From contig NZ_AZUC01000044.1 in assembly GCF_000586555.1 (NCBI RefSeq), positions 1 through 64,000 on the forward strand: 64,000 nt of DNA, given 5' to 3'. Numbering within the stretch: position 1 is the first letter of the stretch; the number at the start of each line of letters is the position of its first letter. A program made the position numbers and the translations under genes. Under the pieces are notes generated by a model, which worked only from the letters and a program-made list of their open reading frames with translations, did not search any database and was not told the origin of the DNA. This DNA comes from Sporosarcina sp. D27 (GTDB lineage: Bacteria > Bacillota > Bacilli > Bacillales_A > Planococcaceae). Positions 36,481 through 44,597 of this stretch are shown here, piece after piece.

Positions 36481-36924
36481 ATGATTGAATACATACTTGT
36501 ATTTTTAGGGGCAGCAGTACCCGCGCTTGAAATTGCAATCGTCATTCCGGTCGGGATTGTCCGAGGATTGTCCCCGTTCTGGGTGATTCTTTTAGCGTTT
36601 GCAGGGAATATGTTGACTGTGCTCCTACTTATCATCCTATACCAGCGAATCGAACACTGGTATAGAAGTCGAAAAGGAGAATCTACAGAAGGAGAGTCCA
36701 AACGACAACTAAGAGGAAGAAAGATTATGGATAGATACGGAGTTGCTGGACTCGCTTTAGCGGGACCGATTCTAATCGGTACGCACATTGCCGCCTTTTT
36801 TGCTCTTCTTTTTGGTGCATCCAAACGGAAGACAATCATATGGATGGCAGTCAGTATCGCGTTATGGTCGCTAATTTTTGGTATCGTAACTGCAATGGGA
36901 TTTACTTTTTTCATTAAAGATTAA
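36481..36924 (+). CDS. Putative small multidrug export protein (COG2426 family)
   Basis: Membrane protein of 147 residues with about four helices, starting EYILVFLGAAVPALEIAIVIPVG, typical of the 'small multi-drug export' family (COG2426). The family name comes from annotation; transport of drugs is not well shown. The order is a glutamate in the first helix (PALEIAI), a basic central loop (RSRKGESTEGESKRQLRGRK), and GPILIGTHIAAFFALLFGAS. Its ATG follows AAGGAGA, 61 bp after the helicase stop, so the two may be cotranscribed. Its 3' end overlaps the convergent gene by 11 bp. Confidence 0.75.
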   Translation: MIEYILVFLGAAVPALEIAIVIPVGIVRGLSPFWVILLAFAGNMLTVLLLIILYQRIEHWYRSRKGESTEGESKRQLRGRKIMDRYGVAGLALAGPILIGTHIAAFFALLFGASKRKTIIWMAVSIALWSLIFGIVTAMGFTFFIKD

Positions 36925-37354
36925 ACAATTTAGAAACGAATGTAAGAACAGGAGCGATTATGACACCGTATACAAGAAAAATGGCCGCAAATGTCCCTAA
37001 GAGATAGAGTACCTTGTGCTTTTGGTAGGCACTCACTTCGGGTGATTCAATCAGATGGAAGGAGCGCTTTTTGTGGCAGGATTCACAGAAGAGTCGGTAA
37101 GTGACGTTTTTACGTATTTCTGATTTGTTCAGAACAACTTTCTTCACTCTCGTTTCTTTCCTTTTGAACGAAATACCGAATGTATCTGCGTAGGGAATTG
37201 TTTTAGTATGTGGGCAGTTCACAGATTCGAACGCCAACTGAAGGCCCTCGAACCAATTTTTTTGGCGAAGGGTCTTCTTATACAGCATCATCCCTGCAAT
37301 TCCTACAATGAGTATGGTTAGTGGGAATGCGGAAATCATTAATATCAATTTCAC
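36914..37354 (-). CDS. Membrane protein with a possible zinc-binding loop
   Basis: Protein of 146 residues with one N-terminal helix (residues 3-24) and one C-terminal helix (about 117-138). The loop between them has CPHT near 47 and CESCHKKRSFH near 91, which could form a C-x2-H/C-x2-C zinc ribbon. No family is recognised. Its 3' end overlaps the convergent small export protein gene by 11 bp, which leaves no room for a separate terminator between them. Start supported by GAAAGGTGAT upstream. Confidence 0.6.
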   Translation of the reverse strand: MKLILMISAFPLTILIVGIAGMMLYKKTLRQKNWFEGLQLAFESVNCPHTKTIPYADTFGISFKRKETRVKKVVLNKSEIRKNVTYRLFCESCHKKRSFHLIESPEVSAYQKHKVLYLLGTFAAIFLVYGVIIAPVLTFVSKLFNL

Positions 37355-37479
37355 TAGATATCGATCACCTTTCAGAATGGTTTGAAATACTTGATTTCCA
37401 GTCTATCAATATTCTCTTCTTGAAGCTACGGCTAACAGAAGAAGTCTATAAATGTTGAAGTAAAGGTTCAGGTATATTA

Positions 37480-37712
37480 GTTGTTTGGAGCGGAAGGTGG
37501 CGACTCCGGAGGGATCAACGAAGATCGAAGACCCCGCAGAAAAAGCCGTAACGAAGAACGGCTTTTGCGACCATAAGCGCAGTGTTGGGAGCACGGGGAT
37601 GCCTTAATTTCTGTAAAACACACAGAAATACGGCCAATCGAACTCTTCGTGGTTCGATTGGCTGAGATCGAGCCCCTCGGAAAGCGTCCACCGGGAGCGG
37701 AAAACAACGGCG
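37480..37712. repeat. Planococcaceae-type GC-rich repeat element, multi-hairpin
   Basis: A GC-rich block of about 233 bp in an AT-rich gap. Its left end (TTGTTTGGAGCGGAAGGTGG at 37480) and its right end (CGTCCACCGGGAGCGGAAAA near 37685, then CAACGGCGG) are imperfect inverted repeats. Inside are hairpins AAAAGCCGT/ACGGCTTTT (37540-37565) and GCCAATCGAAC/GTTCGATTGGC (37633-37662). The ends match a family I recall from Sporosarcina and Lysinibacillus intergenic regions; a tail of the same family opens this window. No protein is encoded. Confidence 0.65.
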
Positions 37713-37812
37713 GTCAATGGAATTGTTTGAGCAAATATATATAGTTGTATATATAAATTCATAACACTATTTAACCATTTTAATTTTCATTCAATTAAAT
37801 TTTGAAAATATA

Positions 37813-37841
37813 TTGACATGAAAAACACAATCCTTTACTAT
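37813..37841 (+). promoter_or_regulatory. Sigma-A promoter of the metK-spe operon
   Basis: TTGACA (37813-37818), a 17-bp spacer and TACTAT (37836-37841). Transcription should start near 37848, giving a leader of about 230 nt before metK. Confidence 0.8.
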
Positions 37842-37864
37842 TGTTTTCAGCATGAATAAAGTCA

Positions 37865-38040
37865 TTCTTATTAGTAGCCGCGGAGACGAGGGGTCGACGA
37901 TGCGGTGGCAAACCCATTCGAAAGAATTTTGGATAGGGCGCCCAACCTGAGCGCAGTTTCGTGATGGAACTGTGAACAATAAGAGGATAAGCAGCTGATG
38001 CAGATCGAAGCTTTCCTTAGGTTGTAGGAGAGCTTTTTTT
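37865..38040 (+). ncRNA. Diverged SAM-I (S-box)-like riboswitch with terminator
   Basis: Structured leader of metK. P1 pairs 37865-37872 (TTCTTATT) with 37978-37985 (AATAAGAG). P2a pairs GCCGC (37877-37881) with GCGGT (37902-37906). A kink-turn-like GGA/GACGAT flanks P2b GAC/GTC with loop GAGGG (37888-37892). P4 is CAGTTTC-GTGAT-GGAACTG (37954-37972). Element spacing matches S-box RNAs as I recall them. There P2b is GGG/CCC with loop ACTGG pairing to CCAG in J3/4; here loop AGG can pair with CCT (37946-37948), a compensatory change. The conserved GGTGC is GGGCGC here. An intrinsic terminator follows at 38008-38040. Class inferred by eye; ligand unproven. Confidence 0.62.
38008..38040 (+). terminator. 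Leader terminator (expression platform) before metK
   Basis: AAGCTTTCC (38008-38016) pairs with GGAGAGCTT (38027-38035), one G-T pair, then seven T. It sits 38 bp before the metK start, so transcription must read through it for the operon to be expressed. TAAG in the P1 3' strand (37980-37983) can pair with CTTA (38016-38019), a possible antiterminator contact. Confidence 0.82.
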
Positions 38041-38078
38041 GTGCTCCAAAACACATTTTTTGTAAGGAGCGGATTTAA

Positions 38079-39260
38079 TTGGTTGAAAAGATTTTATTTA
38101 CTTCAGAGTCGGTTTCAGAAGGACATCCGGACAAAATTGCTGACCAAATTTCGGATGCAGTCTTGGATGCAGCACTCGCACAAGACCCTTTTTCTCGGGT
38201 TGCGTGTGAAGTGTTTACGACAACGAACACCGTAATTGTTGGTGGAGAGATCACAACAGGAGCGGTGTTGGATATAGAAAAAATCGCTCGTCAAACGCTA
38301 ATTGACATTGGGTATACGAACGATGAATTAGGGATCGATGGCAACACGTGCAACGTTCAAGTACTTGTACACACGCAATCACCGGATATCGCAATGGGCG
38401 TGGATACGTCGAGTGATACGAAAGAAATCGGTGCTGGTGACCAGGGCTTGATGTTCGGATTTGCAACAGATGAAACAGCAGGATTCATGCCATTACCAGT
38501 GGAACTCGCACATGCGCTTGTAAAAAAAGCATCTGTCCTCCGTAAAAATGGACAATTTCGATGGGCACGTCCTGATATGAAATCACAAGTAACAATTGAC
38601 TATACAACGAAAGATACTCCGAAAATCGATACGATTTTAATGTCGATCCAGCATGATGGAGATTTTGACAAAGAAGCATTTGAAGCGTTCGTGAAAGAAG
38701 AAATTATCTTCAGTACGGTGAAAGAATTCAAATTACCTGAACCGATTCGTGTACTGATCAATCCAACTGGCCGATTTGTAACAGGTGGTCCTCATGGAGA
38801 TGCAGGACTAACAGGACGAAAAATTATCGTCGATACGTATGGTGGCGCAGCTCGTCATGGCGGCGGTGCGTTTTCTGGCAAAGACTGCACAAAAGTCGAT
38901 CGATCCGCAGCTTATGCAGCTCGATACGTAGCTAAAAACATTGTCGCAGCAGGGCTTGCGAAGAAATGTGAAATTCAGCTGTCTTATGCAATTGGTGTAA
39001 GTGAACCAATCAGTATTGCTATCGATACGTTCGGGACAGGGAATGCCGCAGACGAACAATTGCTTCGTGCTGTACGTGAAGTCTTCAATCTGACGCCTGC
39101 AGGCATTATTGACATGCTGGATTTACGGACTCCTCGTTATCAAGCAACGGCTGCATATGGACATTTTGGACGTACGGAACTAGATTTGCCGTGGGAACGG
39201 ACAGACAAAGTCGATGCATTAACGCATTCTGTATATGACACTGTCGGAGCCGGGTGCTGA
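38079..39260 (+). CDS. metK: S-adenosylmethionine synthetase
   Basis: Methionine adenosyltransferase of 393 residues making SAM from methionine and ATP. Signatures are [13 protein letters not shown] near the start, [10 protein letters not shown] near 118, [15 protein letters not shown] near 256 and the Lys/Asp residues of the active site (KVDRSAAY). It starts with TTG, with AAGGAG 9 bp upstream. It overlaps speA by one base and heads a complete spermidine operon, so its SAM is probably meant for SpeD. Many Bacillales have metK elsewhere as a housekeeping gene; whether this is the only copy cannot be seen here. Confidence 0.92.
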   Translation: MVEKILFTSESVSEGHPDKIADQISDAVLDAALAQDPFSRVACEVFTTTNTVIVGGEITTGAVLDIEKIARQTLIDIGYTNDELGIDGNTCNVQVLVHTQSPDIAMGVDTSSDTKEIGAGDQGLMFGFATDETAGFMPLPVELAHALVKKASVLRKNGQFRWARPDMKSQVTIDYTTKDTPKIDTILMSIQHDGDFDKEAFEAFVKEEIIFSTVKEFKLPEPIRVLINPTGRFVTGGPHGDAGLTGRKIIVDTYGGAARHGGGAFSGKDCTKVDRSAAYAARYVAKNIVAAGLAKKCEIQLSYAIGVSEPISIAIDTFGTGNAADEQLLRAVREVFNLTPAGIIDMLDLRTPRYQATAAYGHFGRTELDLPWERTDKVDALTHSVYDTVGAGC

Positions 39261-40750
39261 TGAACATCGTCAAAGAGACGACAGTTCCAACAAGAACACT
39301 TCTCCAAACGGATGCGCCGCTATTTGATGCGCTTGTCCGATATGCGAATTCTGAAACAGTGTCGTTTGATGTACCTGGTCACAAAAGGGGTGCATTGAAC
39401 ACTCCGTTTCGAGATGCAATGGGGGCACAGGCGCTTAAAATGGACGTCAATTCAATGGCAGAGCTGGACTTGTTAAGCCATCCGAAATCGGTCATTAAAG
39501 ATGCACAAGAGTTAGCTGCACAAAGTTTTGGTGCGGATCATGCGTTTTTTCTAGTCAACGGCACAACTGTTGGCATCCACGCGATGATTCTCGCTACATG
39601 TAAACCAGGTGAGACACTTCTTGTGCCAAGAAACTGTCATAAGTCGGTCATTGACGGGATGATCTTAAGTGGTGTCATTCCTGCATTCATGCAACCGGAA
39701 GTGGATGATCATTTTGGGATTTCACATGGCGTTTCAGTTGAAAACGTCGCACTAGCATTACGCGAACATCCAGCTGCCAAAGCATTGCTTATTACGTATC
39801 CTACTTATTTTGGAACGATGACAGATCTTAAGACGATTTGTAAACTAGCCCATTCAGAAGGGGTTACTGTATTGATCGATGCTGCACACGGTGCACATTT
39901 AAAAGTTCTAGATAAAATGATTGATCCAATACAAGCAGGTGCAGATCTGGTCACAACGAGTATGCATAAAACGGGTGGCTCGCTAACGCAAAGCTCACTT
40001 TTATTACTTCAAGGCAATCGCATTTCTGCGGAAAAAGTACGCCAAGTGATTCGCATGCTGCAAACGACGAGCGCCAACTACTTGCTCATGAGCTCATTGG
40101 ACGCAGCTCGGAGAGAACTTATCCTACACGGAGCCGAGGCGTTTCAACGACTGAAGCCGATTGTAAACGAGGCAATTGAAGCAATCGAATTAGGTGCGCA
40201 TTATGAAGTACTGAAAAATGAAAATGTCAGCAATCGTTTTCTTCAGGCGCAAGACTGGACGAAATTAGTGATTCGGGTGAATGGTCTCGGGTTGACTGGT
40301 TTTGAAGTTTATTCACTATTAAAACAACGATATGGCATTCAGATGGAGCTTGCGGAAGGGTACGTCGTTATGGCGGTAATCACACCCGCAGATACAGAAA
40401 TCTCAATCGGACGTCTTACGGCAGCTTTGCTGGATATAGAACGAACTTACACAAAATCGCACATTCTCCACTCTGCATGGACAGTTATGGATTCTGTCAA
40501 TGAACTCGTGATGACACCACGAGAAGCGTATTATGCAGAACAAGAGTCGGTTGCGATTGATGATGCGATTGGTCGTATTAGTGCAGATACATTGATGATT
40601 TATCCACCAGGGATTCCTTTGGTCATTCCCGGTGAACGGATTACATGTGAAGTGATCCAGCATTATAACTACTACGAGCAAGCATTCGGAAGCGTGTTAT
40701 CGGGGTCAAAACAAACAGGCAGCATGACTGTCGTAAAAGGGGGATATTAA
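39260..40750 (+). CDS. speA: Arginine/lysine/ornithine decarboxylase (PLP), probable arginine decarboxylase
   Basis: Fold-type I PLP decarboxylase of 496 residues. Motifs are FDVPGHKRG near 34, NGTTVGIHAMI near 97, VLIDAAHGAHL near 204 (PLP aspartate) and SMHKTGGSLTQSS near 234 (Schiff-base lysine), with a C-terminal PPGIPLVIPGE. It matches Bacillus SpeA, which makes agmatine from arginine, and the agmatinase gene in the same operon supports arginine over lysine as substrate. ATG at 39260 overlaps the metK stop; a GTG at 39254 is possible. Confidence 0.88.
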   Translation: MNIVKETTVPTRTLLQTDAPLFDALVRYANSETVSFDVPGHKRGALNTPFRDAMGAQALKMDVNSMAELDLLSHPKSVIKDAQELAAQSFGADHAFFLVNGTTVGIHAMILATCKPGETLLVPRNCHKSVIDGMILSGVIPAFMQPEVDDHFGISHGVSVENVALALREHPAAKALLITYPTYFGTMTDLKTICKLAHSEGVTVLIDAAHGAHLKVLDKMIDPIQAGADLVTTSMHKTGGSLTQSSLLLLQGNRISAEKVRQVIRMLQTTSANYLLMSSLDAARRELILHGAEAFQRLKPIVNEAIEAIELGAHYEVLKNENVSNRFLQAQDWTKLVIRVNGLGLTGFEVYSLLKQRYGIQMELAEGYVVMAVITPADTEISIGRLTAALLDIERTYTKSHILHSAWTVMDSVNELVMTPREAYYAEQESVAIDDAIGRISADTLMIYPPGIPLVIPGERITCEVIQHYNYYEQAFGSVLSGSKQTGSMTVVKGGY

Positions 40751-40752
40751 CG

Positions 40753-41187
40753 ATGAGTTTAGAATTATCGGCGCTAGGACGCCACGTGTTGATTGAATAT
40801 TATGGGTGCCCGAGTGAAATTATAGAGAATAACAAAGTGATTGAGCAGTTCATGAAAGAGGCTGCAGATTACTCAGGAGCTACCATCGTTGAATCGGTGT
40901 TCCATCATTTTAATCCATACGGGGTATCGGGTGCTGTCATCATTGCTGAATCTCACCTTACGATTCACACATGGCCAGAATACGGCTTTGCTTCTGTAGA
41001 CGTCTATACATGTGGGGATTCTGTAAGCCCTTGGAAAGCGGCTGATTATTTGGCTGAAAAGCTGAAAGCGAAAAAGGTGGAGTCATTTGAAGTGCCTCGT
41101 GGCATGGTCGAAAAAATTCGTCAATTTGCAGAAAAAGAGATTGAAGAAGTGACTGTGAAACCGATATTGGCAGGTGTAAACGCATGA
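40753..41187 (+). CDS. speD: S-adenosylmethionine decarboxylase proenzyme
   Basis: Small prokaryotic AdoMetDC of 144 residues that makes decarboxylated SAM, the aminopropyl donor. The self-cleavage site is AESHLTIHTWPE near 65, where the serine becomes the pyruvoyl group, with GFASVDVYTCG carrying the catalytic cysteine near 85. The start GRHVLIEYYGC is typical. It lies 2 bp after speA and overlaps speE by 4 bp, so translation is coupled. Confidence 0.92.
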   Translation: MSLELSALGRHVLIEYYGCPSEIIENNKVIEQFMKEAADYSGATIVESVFHHFNPYGVSGAVIIAESHLTIHTWPEYGFASVDVYTCGDSVSPWKAADYLAEKLKAKKVESFEVPRGMVEKIRQFAEKEIEEVTVKPILAGVNA

Positions 41188-42038
41188 GTTGGTATACAGA
41201 ACAATGGAGCGAGGACTGCAAGTTTTCAATCGGGTATGAAAAACACCTGCACAGTGAAAAGTCACCGTTCCAGCAAATTGATTTTTATGAAGGTAAGGAA
41301 TTCGGTACGTTTTTCACACTAGATGGGTTGATGATGGTCAATGAAAAAGACGAATTCATCTACCATGACATGATTGTTCACCCGGCATTTGCAACGAACC
41401 CAGCTATTAAGAAAGTGCTCGTGATTGGCGGAGGAGACGGGGGGACTGCGCGTGAAGTATTGCGCTACCCCGGAGTGGAAAAAGTCGTACTTGCTGAAAT
41501 TGATGAGAAAGTATTCCGTTTATGCCAACAGTACCTACCAATTACAGCAGCAGGTGTGGAAGAAGACCCGCGCATGGAACTCGCTTTTGGCGATGGGCTT
41601 GCTTATGTCCAAAACGCACCAGACGCTTCGTTTGACCTGATTCTCGTTGACTCAACGGACCCGATTTCAGTAGGAGAAGGGTTATTCACGACAGCATTTT
41701 ACAAAGAATGTTATCGTGTGTTGAATGACAAAGGAATTTTGATCAACCAGCACGAGTCCCCTTATTTCTCCGAATATGCGGAGAACATGAAGAAAGCACG
41801 TACGAAGATTAAAGAAATCTTCCCTATCGCACGGGTTTATCAATACCATATGCCGACGTATCCATCGGGCCACTGGCTATTCGGATTCGCTTCGAAGTCG
41901 CTCGATCCATTAAAGGATGCAGATGCAGATGTGTGGAACTCAATCGGTTTGAAGACAAAGTATTACAATACAGATCTTCATCACGGAGCATTTGCATTAC
42001 CGAGTTATGTAGTGGAGGCGCTTGATAGTGAAGAATAA
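41184..42038 (+). CDS. speE: Spermidine synthase
   Basis: Aminopropyltransferase of 284 residues that joins putrescine and decarboxylated SAM. The nucleotide-binding motif is VLVIGGGDGGTAREVLRY near 75, with LDGLMMVNEKDEFIYHDM near 49, AEIDEKV near 98 and the catalytic DSTDPISVGEGLF near 155. Length and motif order are normal for the family. It overlaps both neighbours in the operon. Confidence 0.92.
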   Translation: MSWYTEQWSEDCKFSIGYEKHLHSEKSPFQQIDFYEGKEFGTFFTLDGLMMVNEKDEFIYHDMIVHPAFATNPAIKKVLVIGGGDGGTAREVLRYPGVEKVVLAEIDEKVFRLCQQYLPITAAGVEEDPRMELAFGDGLAYVQNAPDASFDLILVDSTDPISVGEGLFTTAFYKECYRVLNDKGILINQHESPYFSEYAENMKKARTKIKEIFPIARVYQYHMPTYPSGHWLFGFASKSLDPLKDADADVWNSIGLKTKYYNTDLHHGAFALPSYVVEALDSEE

Positions 42039-42888
42039 TGCATTGAGTACGAACGCATTCATCGGCTGTGAAACAGTGTATGAAGAAGCGGAAATCGTAT
42101 TATTCGGTTCTCCATTTGATGGGACGACAAGTTTCAGACCTGGAACTCGTTTTGCTGGCCAAGCGATTCGTCCGGATTCATATGGCTTAGAGACATATTC
42201 CCCTTATTTGGATAAGGACCTAGAAGATGCTTGCGTTTTCGACGGCGGTGATTTGGAATTACCTTTCGGGAATACAGAGCGTGTCCTTCAAGAAATCGGA
42301 ACATACAGCGGTAAAGTATTAGCAGATGGTAAGAAGTTTCTCATGATCGGTGGCGAGCATTTAGTGAGCTTGCCATCTATCCGAGCGGCTTATGACACGT
42401 TTCCGAATCTGCACGTAATCCATATTGATGCGCATACTGATTTACGTGAAGACTATATGGGAGAACCTCTTTCGCATGCATCCGTCATTCGTCGCTGCCA
42501 TGACTTTCTTGGCGACGGTCGGATTTTCCAGTTCGGAATCCGCTCTGGCTTAAAGAGTGAATTCGACTGGGCAAAGATGCATACACACTTGGAAAAGTTC
42601 ACCCTCGAGACATTACCTGAAGTAGTGATCTCATTGAAAGACGTTCCTGTGTATGTGACGATTGACTTGGATGTGTTGGATCCGGGGACGTTCCCTGGAA
42701 CTGGTACACCTGAGCCCGGTGGCATTACGTACCGAGAATTGCTTACGGCGATTGGACAACTTCAAATACTTGAAAACATCGTTGCAGCGGACGTCGTAGA
42801 GTTATCTCCACAATACGATCCGTCAGGTGCTTCGACTGCTGTTGCTTGTAAGACCATTCGTGAGATGCTACTGACGCTTGCAAAGTGA
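42028..42888 (+). CDS. speB: Agmatinase
   Basis: Ureohydrolase of 286 residues that cleaves agmatine to putrescine and urea. The binuclear manganese ligands are in GGEHLVSLP near 109, HIDAHTDLRE near 132 and TIDLDVLDPGTFPGTGTPEPGG near 211. The GTG at 42028 has GGAGG about 10 bp upstream; an in-frame TTG at 42022 is also possible. It overlaps the end of speE. It completes arginine-to-putrescine conversion in the operon, and a terminator follows. Confidence 0.9.
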   Translation: MKNNALSTNAFIGCETVYEEAEIVLFGSPFDGTTSFRPGTRFAGQAIRPDSYGLETYSPYLDKDLEDACVFDGGDLELPFGNTERVLQEIGTYSGKVLADGKKFLMIGGEHLVSLPSIRAAYDTFPNLHVIHIDAHTDLREDYMGEPLSHASVIRRCHDFLGDGRIFQFGIRSGLKSEFDWAKMHTHLEKFTLETLPEVVISLKDVPVYVTIDLDVLDPGTFPGTGTPEPGGITYRELLTAIGQLQILENIVAADVVELSPQYDPSGASTAVACKTIREMLLTLAK

Positions 42889-42903
42889 TTTATATATAAT
42901 AGA

Positions 42904-42943
42904 AGAAAGCCGTCCCGAGTGTTAAGGGACGGCTTTCGTTTTT
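42904..42943. terminator. Terminator at the end of the spermidine operon, bidirectional
   Basis: GAAAGCCGTCCC (42905-42916) pairs with GGGACGGCTTTC (42926-42937), then GTTTTT. The convergent MFS gene ends at 42947. Confidence 0.85.
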
Positions 42944-42946
42944 GAA

Positions 42947-44179
42947 TTAATTCAACTCAACAGCTGGTGTACTGTTTGTAGATGGAATCTCTTTTTTTGT
43001 ATGTGAAAGTGTCAGCATGAAGATGAACGATACACAGAACAGAATCGCGAGGTAGATCATCGCGGCAGTCATATCATAGTGTTGTAAGATGTACCCGACT
43101 AGTATTGGTGAGAATCCACCGACAGCACGACCGAAGTTGAAGATTGTATTCGTCGCAGTACTGCGGATTTCGACTGGATAGAAACTGCTAATTAATGCCC
43201 CGTAACCTGCGAACATGCCGTTAGAGAAGAATCCAACGATTGCTCCGCCGATCAAAACACCAGCGCTGCCTGTTGCATAACTGTATAGGAAAACCGCTAT
43301 TGCCGATGCGATTAAGAAAAGGCCGTACGCTTTCTTCGCACCAAGTCTGTCCATAATTTGACCGAAGACGAGCATTCCTGCAATCATCCCGACTGCTGTA
43401 CTGATTGTCCAGAGAGCCGAGCTTGAAACGGAAAGTCCTTGAGATTGTTGCAACATGGAAGGCAACCAAATCATTAACCCGTTGTAACCTGCAATTTGGA
43501 CAGTCGCCATCACTGCAAGTGTAATGGTTGTGAAGGCAATCCGAGGAGAAGCAACGAGCAAACGAAGTTTCCCGGCATTCTCTTTTTTCTTCGCGGCTTT
43601 TTTCAATTTCTGAGATTCGAGCCACTCAGGAGATTCATCCAGATTACGGCGCACGATGAATGCGAAGATGACTGGGATGATTCCGACGAAGAACAATGCT
43701 CTCCAACCGAAGGCTGGTAAAATGAGCGCGCTTAGTAGGGCTGCTAAGATCACACCGTATTGAGCCCCAACACTAACATACGAAGATGCGCGACCTTGTT
43801 TGTTTTTCGGCCAAGCTTCAGCGACAAGCGCCATTCCGATTCCGTACTCTCCGCCAGCACCAAGTCCAGCGATGAAGCGGTAGATGTAAATTTGTTCAAT
43901 GTTCGTAGCAAGTCCAGTAAGTGCTGTTCCGAGTGCGAAGAGCAAAATACTGTATGTGAACACTTTAACGCGTCCGAATTTATCTGCCATGATCCCGAAG
44001 AGGACTCCTCCAACGAGCATTCCAATATTCGTGATTGACGAAATCATACCGCCTGTTGCAAAATCGATTCCGAAGTCCGCAATGATCATCGTCATTGCGA
44101 AGGAAATGAACATAATATCCATGCCTTCCAGAGTAAGACCAGCGACCGAAGCCACCACCGTTTTCTTTTGATAATTCAT
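42947..44179 (-). CDS. MFS transporter under a PyrR-like attenuator
   Basis: Transporter of 410 residues with twelve predicted helices. The opening GLTLEGMDIMFISFAMTMI and GIMADKFGRVKVF, with GLGAGGEYGIGMALVAEAW near 108, place it in the aromatic acid:H+ / sialate-type MFS group that carries organic acids. What sets it apart is its leader at 44317-44482 (promoter, PyrR-type loop, terminator), which implies that it is switched off when pyrimidines are abundant. Orotate, dihydroorotate or another pyrimidine precursor is therefore a reasonable substrate guess. It is convergent with the spermidine operon. Confidence 0.83.
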   Translation of the reverse strand: MNYQKKTVVASVAGLTLEGMDIMFISFAMTMIIADFGIDFATGGMISSITNIGMLVGGVLFGIMADKFGRVKVFTYSILLFALGTALTGLATNIEQIYIYRFIAGLGAGGEYGIGMALVAEAWPKNKQGRASSYVSVGAQYGVILAALLSALILPAFGWRALFFVGIIPVIFAFIVRRNLDESPEWLESQKLKKAAKKKENAGKLRLLVASPRIAFTTITLAVMATVQIAGYNGLMIWLPSMLQQSQGLSVSSSALWTISTAVGMIAGMLVFGQIMDRLGAKKAYGLFLIASAIAVFLYSYATGSAGVLIGGAIVGFFSNGMFAGYGALISSFYPVEIRSTATNTIFNFGRAVGGFSPILVGYILQHYDMTAAMIYLAILFCVSFIFMLTLSHTKKEIPSTNSTPAVELN

Positions 44180-44316
44180 CCTAAGTCCCGCCTTCCTATT
44201 GTAAGGTGTTGCTCAACGTAAGAAGAATGGAACCGTTATTCACAGCGATTGCCATCCTCTTTTTGCGTCTCACAGAACGCTAATTAAAAGAGTGCGCAGT
44301 AACAAAATGTGCACAA

Positions 44317-44352
44317 AAATGCCCTCACCGTCTAAAGAGGACAGTAAGGGCA
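44317..44352 (-). terminator. Attenuator terminator in the MFS leader
   Basis: On the minus strand TGCCCTTACTG pairs with CGGTGAGGGCA (11 bp with G-T pairs), followed by TTTTT. It lies about 140 bp before the MFS start and after the PyrR-like loop, as a terminator does in pyr attenuators. Confidence 0.8.
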
Positions 44353-44403
44353 AAGTACGACAAATCACATGAGACGCAGCAGTGCCAGTCTCATAATCCG
44401 GTA

Positions 44404-44428
44404 CCCTTTCCGGCCTCTCTGGACCGTG
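44404..44428 (-). promoter_or_regulatory. PyrR-type RNA binding loop
   Basis: The minus-strand RNA reads CACGGTCCAGAGAGGCC then GGAAAGGG. The core TCCAGAGAGGC followed by AAGG is the conserved anti-antiterminator loop bound by PyrR with UMP or UTP in Bacillus pyr operons. It is placed between the promoter (44454-44482) and the terminator (44317-44352). Confidence 0.75.
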
Positions 44429-44453
44429 TTAAAGGAGCAATTTAATTGTTCTT

Positions 44454-44482
44454 ATCCTACCAGAAGAATTTTAGTTGTACAA
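44454..44482 (-). promoter_or_regulatory. Sigma-A promoter of the MFS leader
   Basis: Minus strand TTGTAC (44482-44477), a 17-bp spacer and TAGGAT (44459-44454). The transcript would begin near 44447, just before the PyrR-type loop. Confidence 0.7.
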
Positions 44483-44597
44483 GATGTTTTTACTGGAAAC
44501 AGTAATGTTGGAGTTTTCGATAAATAATTTTAAAAGCATGAGGATGCTATTAATGATATAATTATTCAGTTGTTCATTTTTTACTGGAGGTTATATC

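Noticed and set aside
37865..37985. T-box, lysine or guanidine riboswitch before metK
   Set aside because: The T-box AGGGTGG sequence and the conserved lysine and guanidine cores are absent; only the SAM-I layout fits the element spacing.
43496..44171. Plus-strand ORFs opposite the MFS gene (74-92 codons)
   Set aside because: They are antisense shadows of a well-supported transporter gene and have no own signals.
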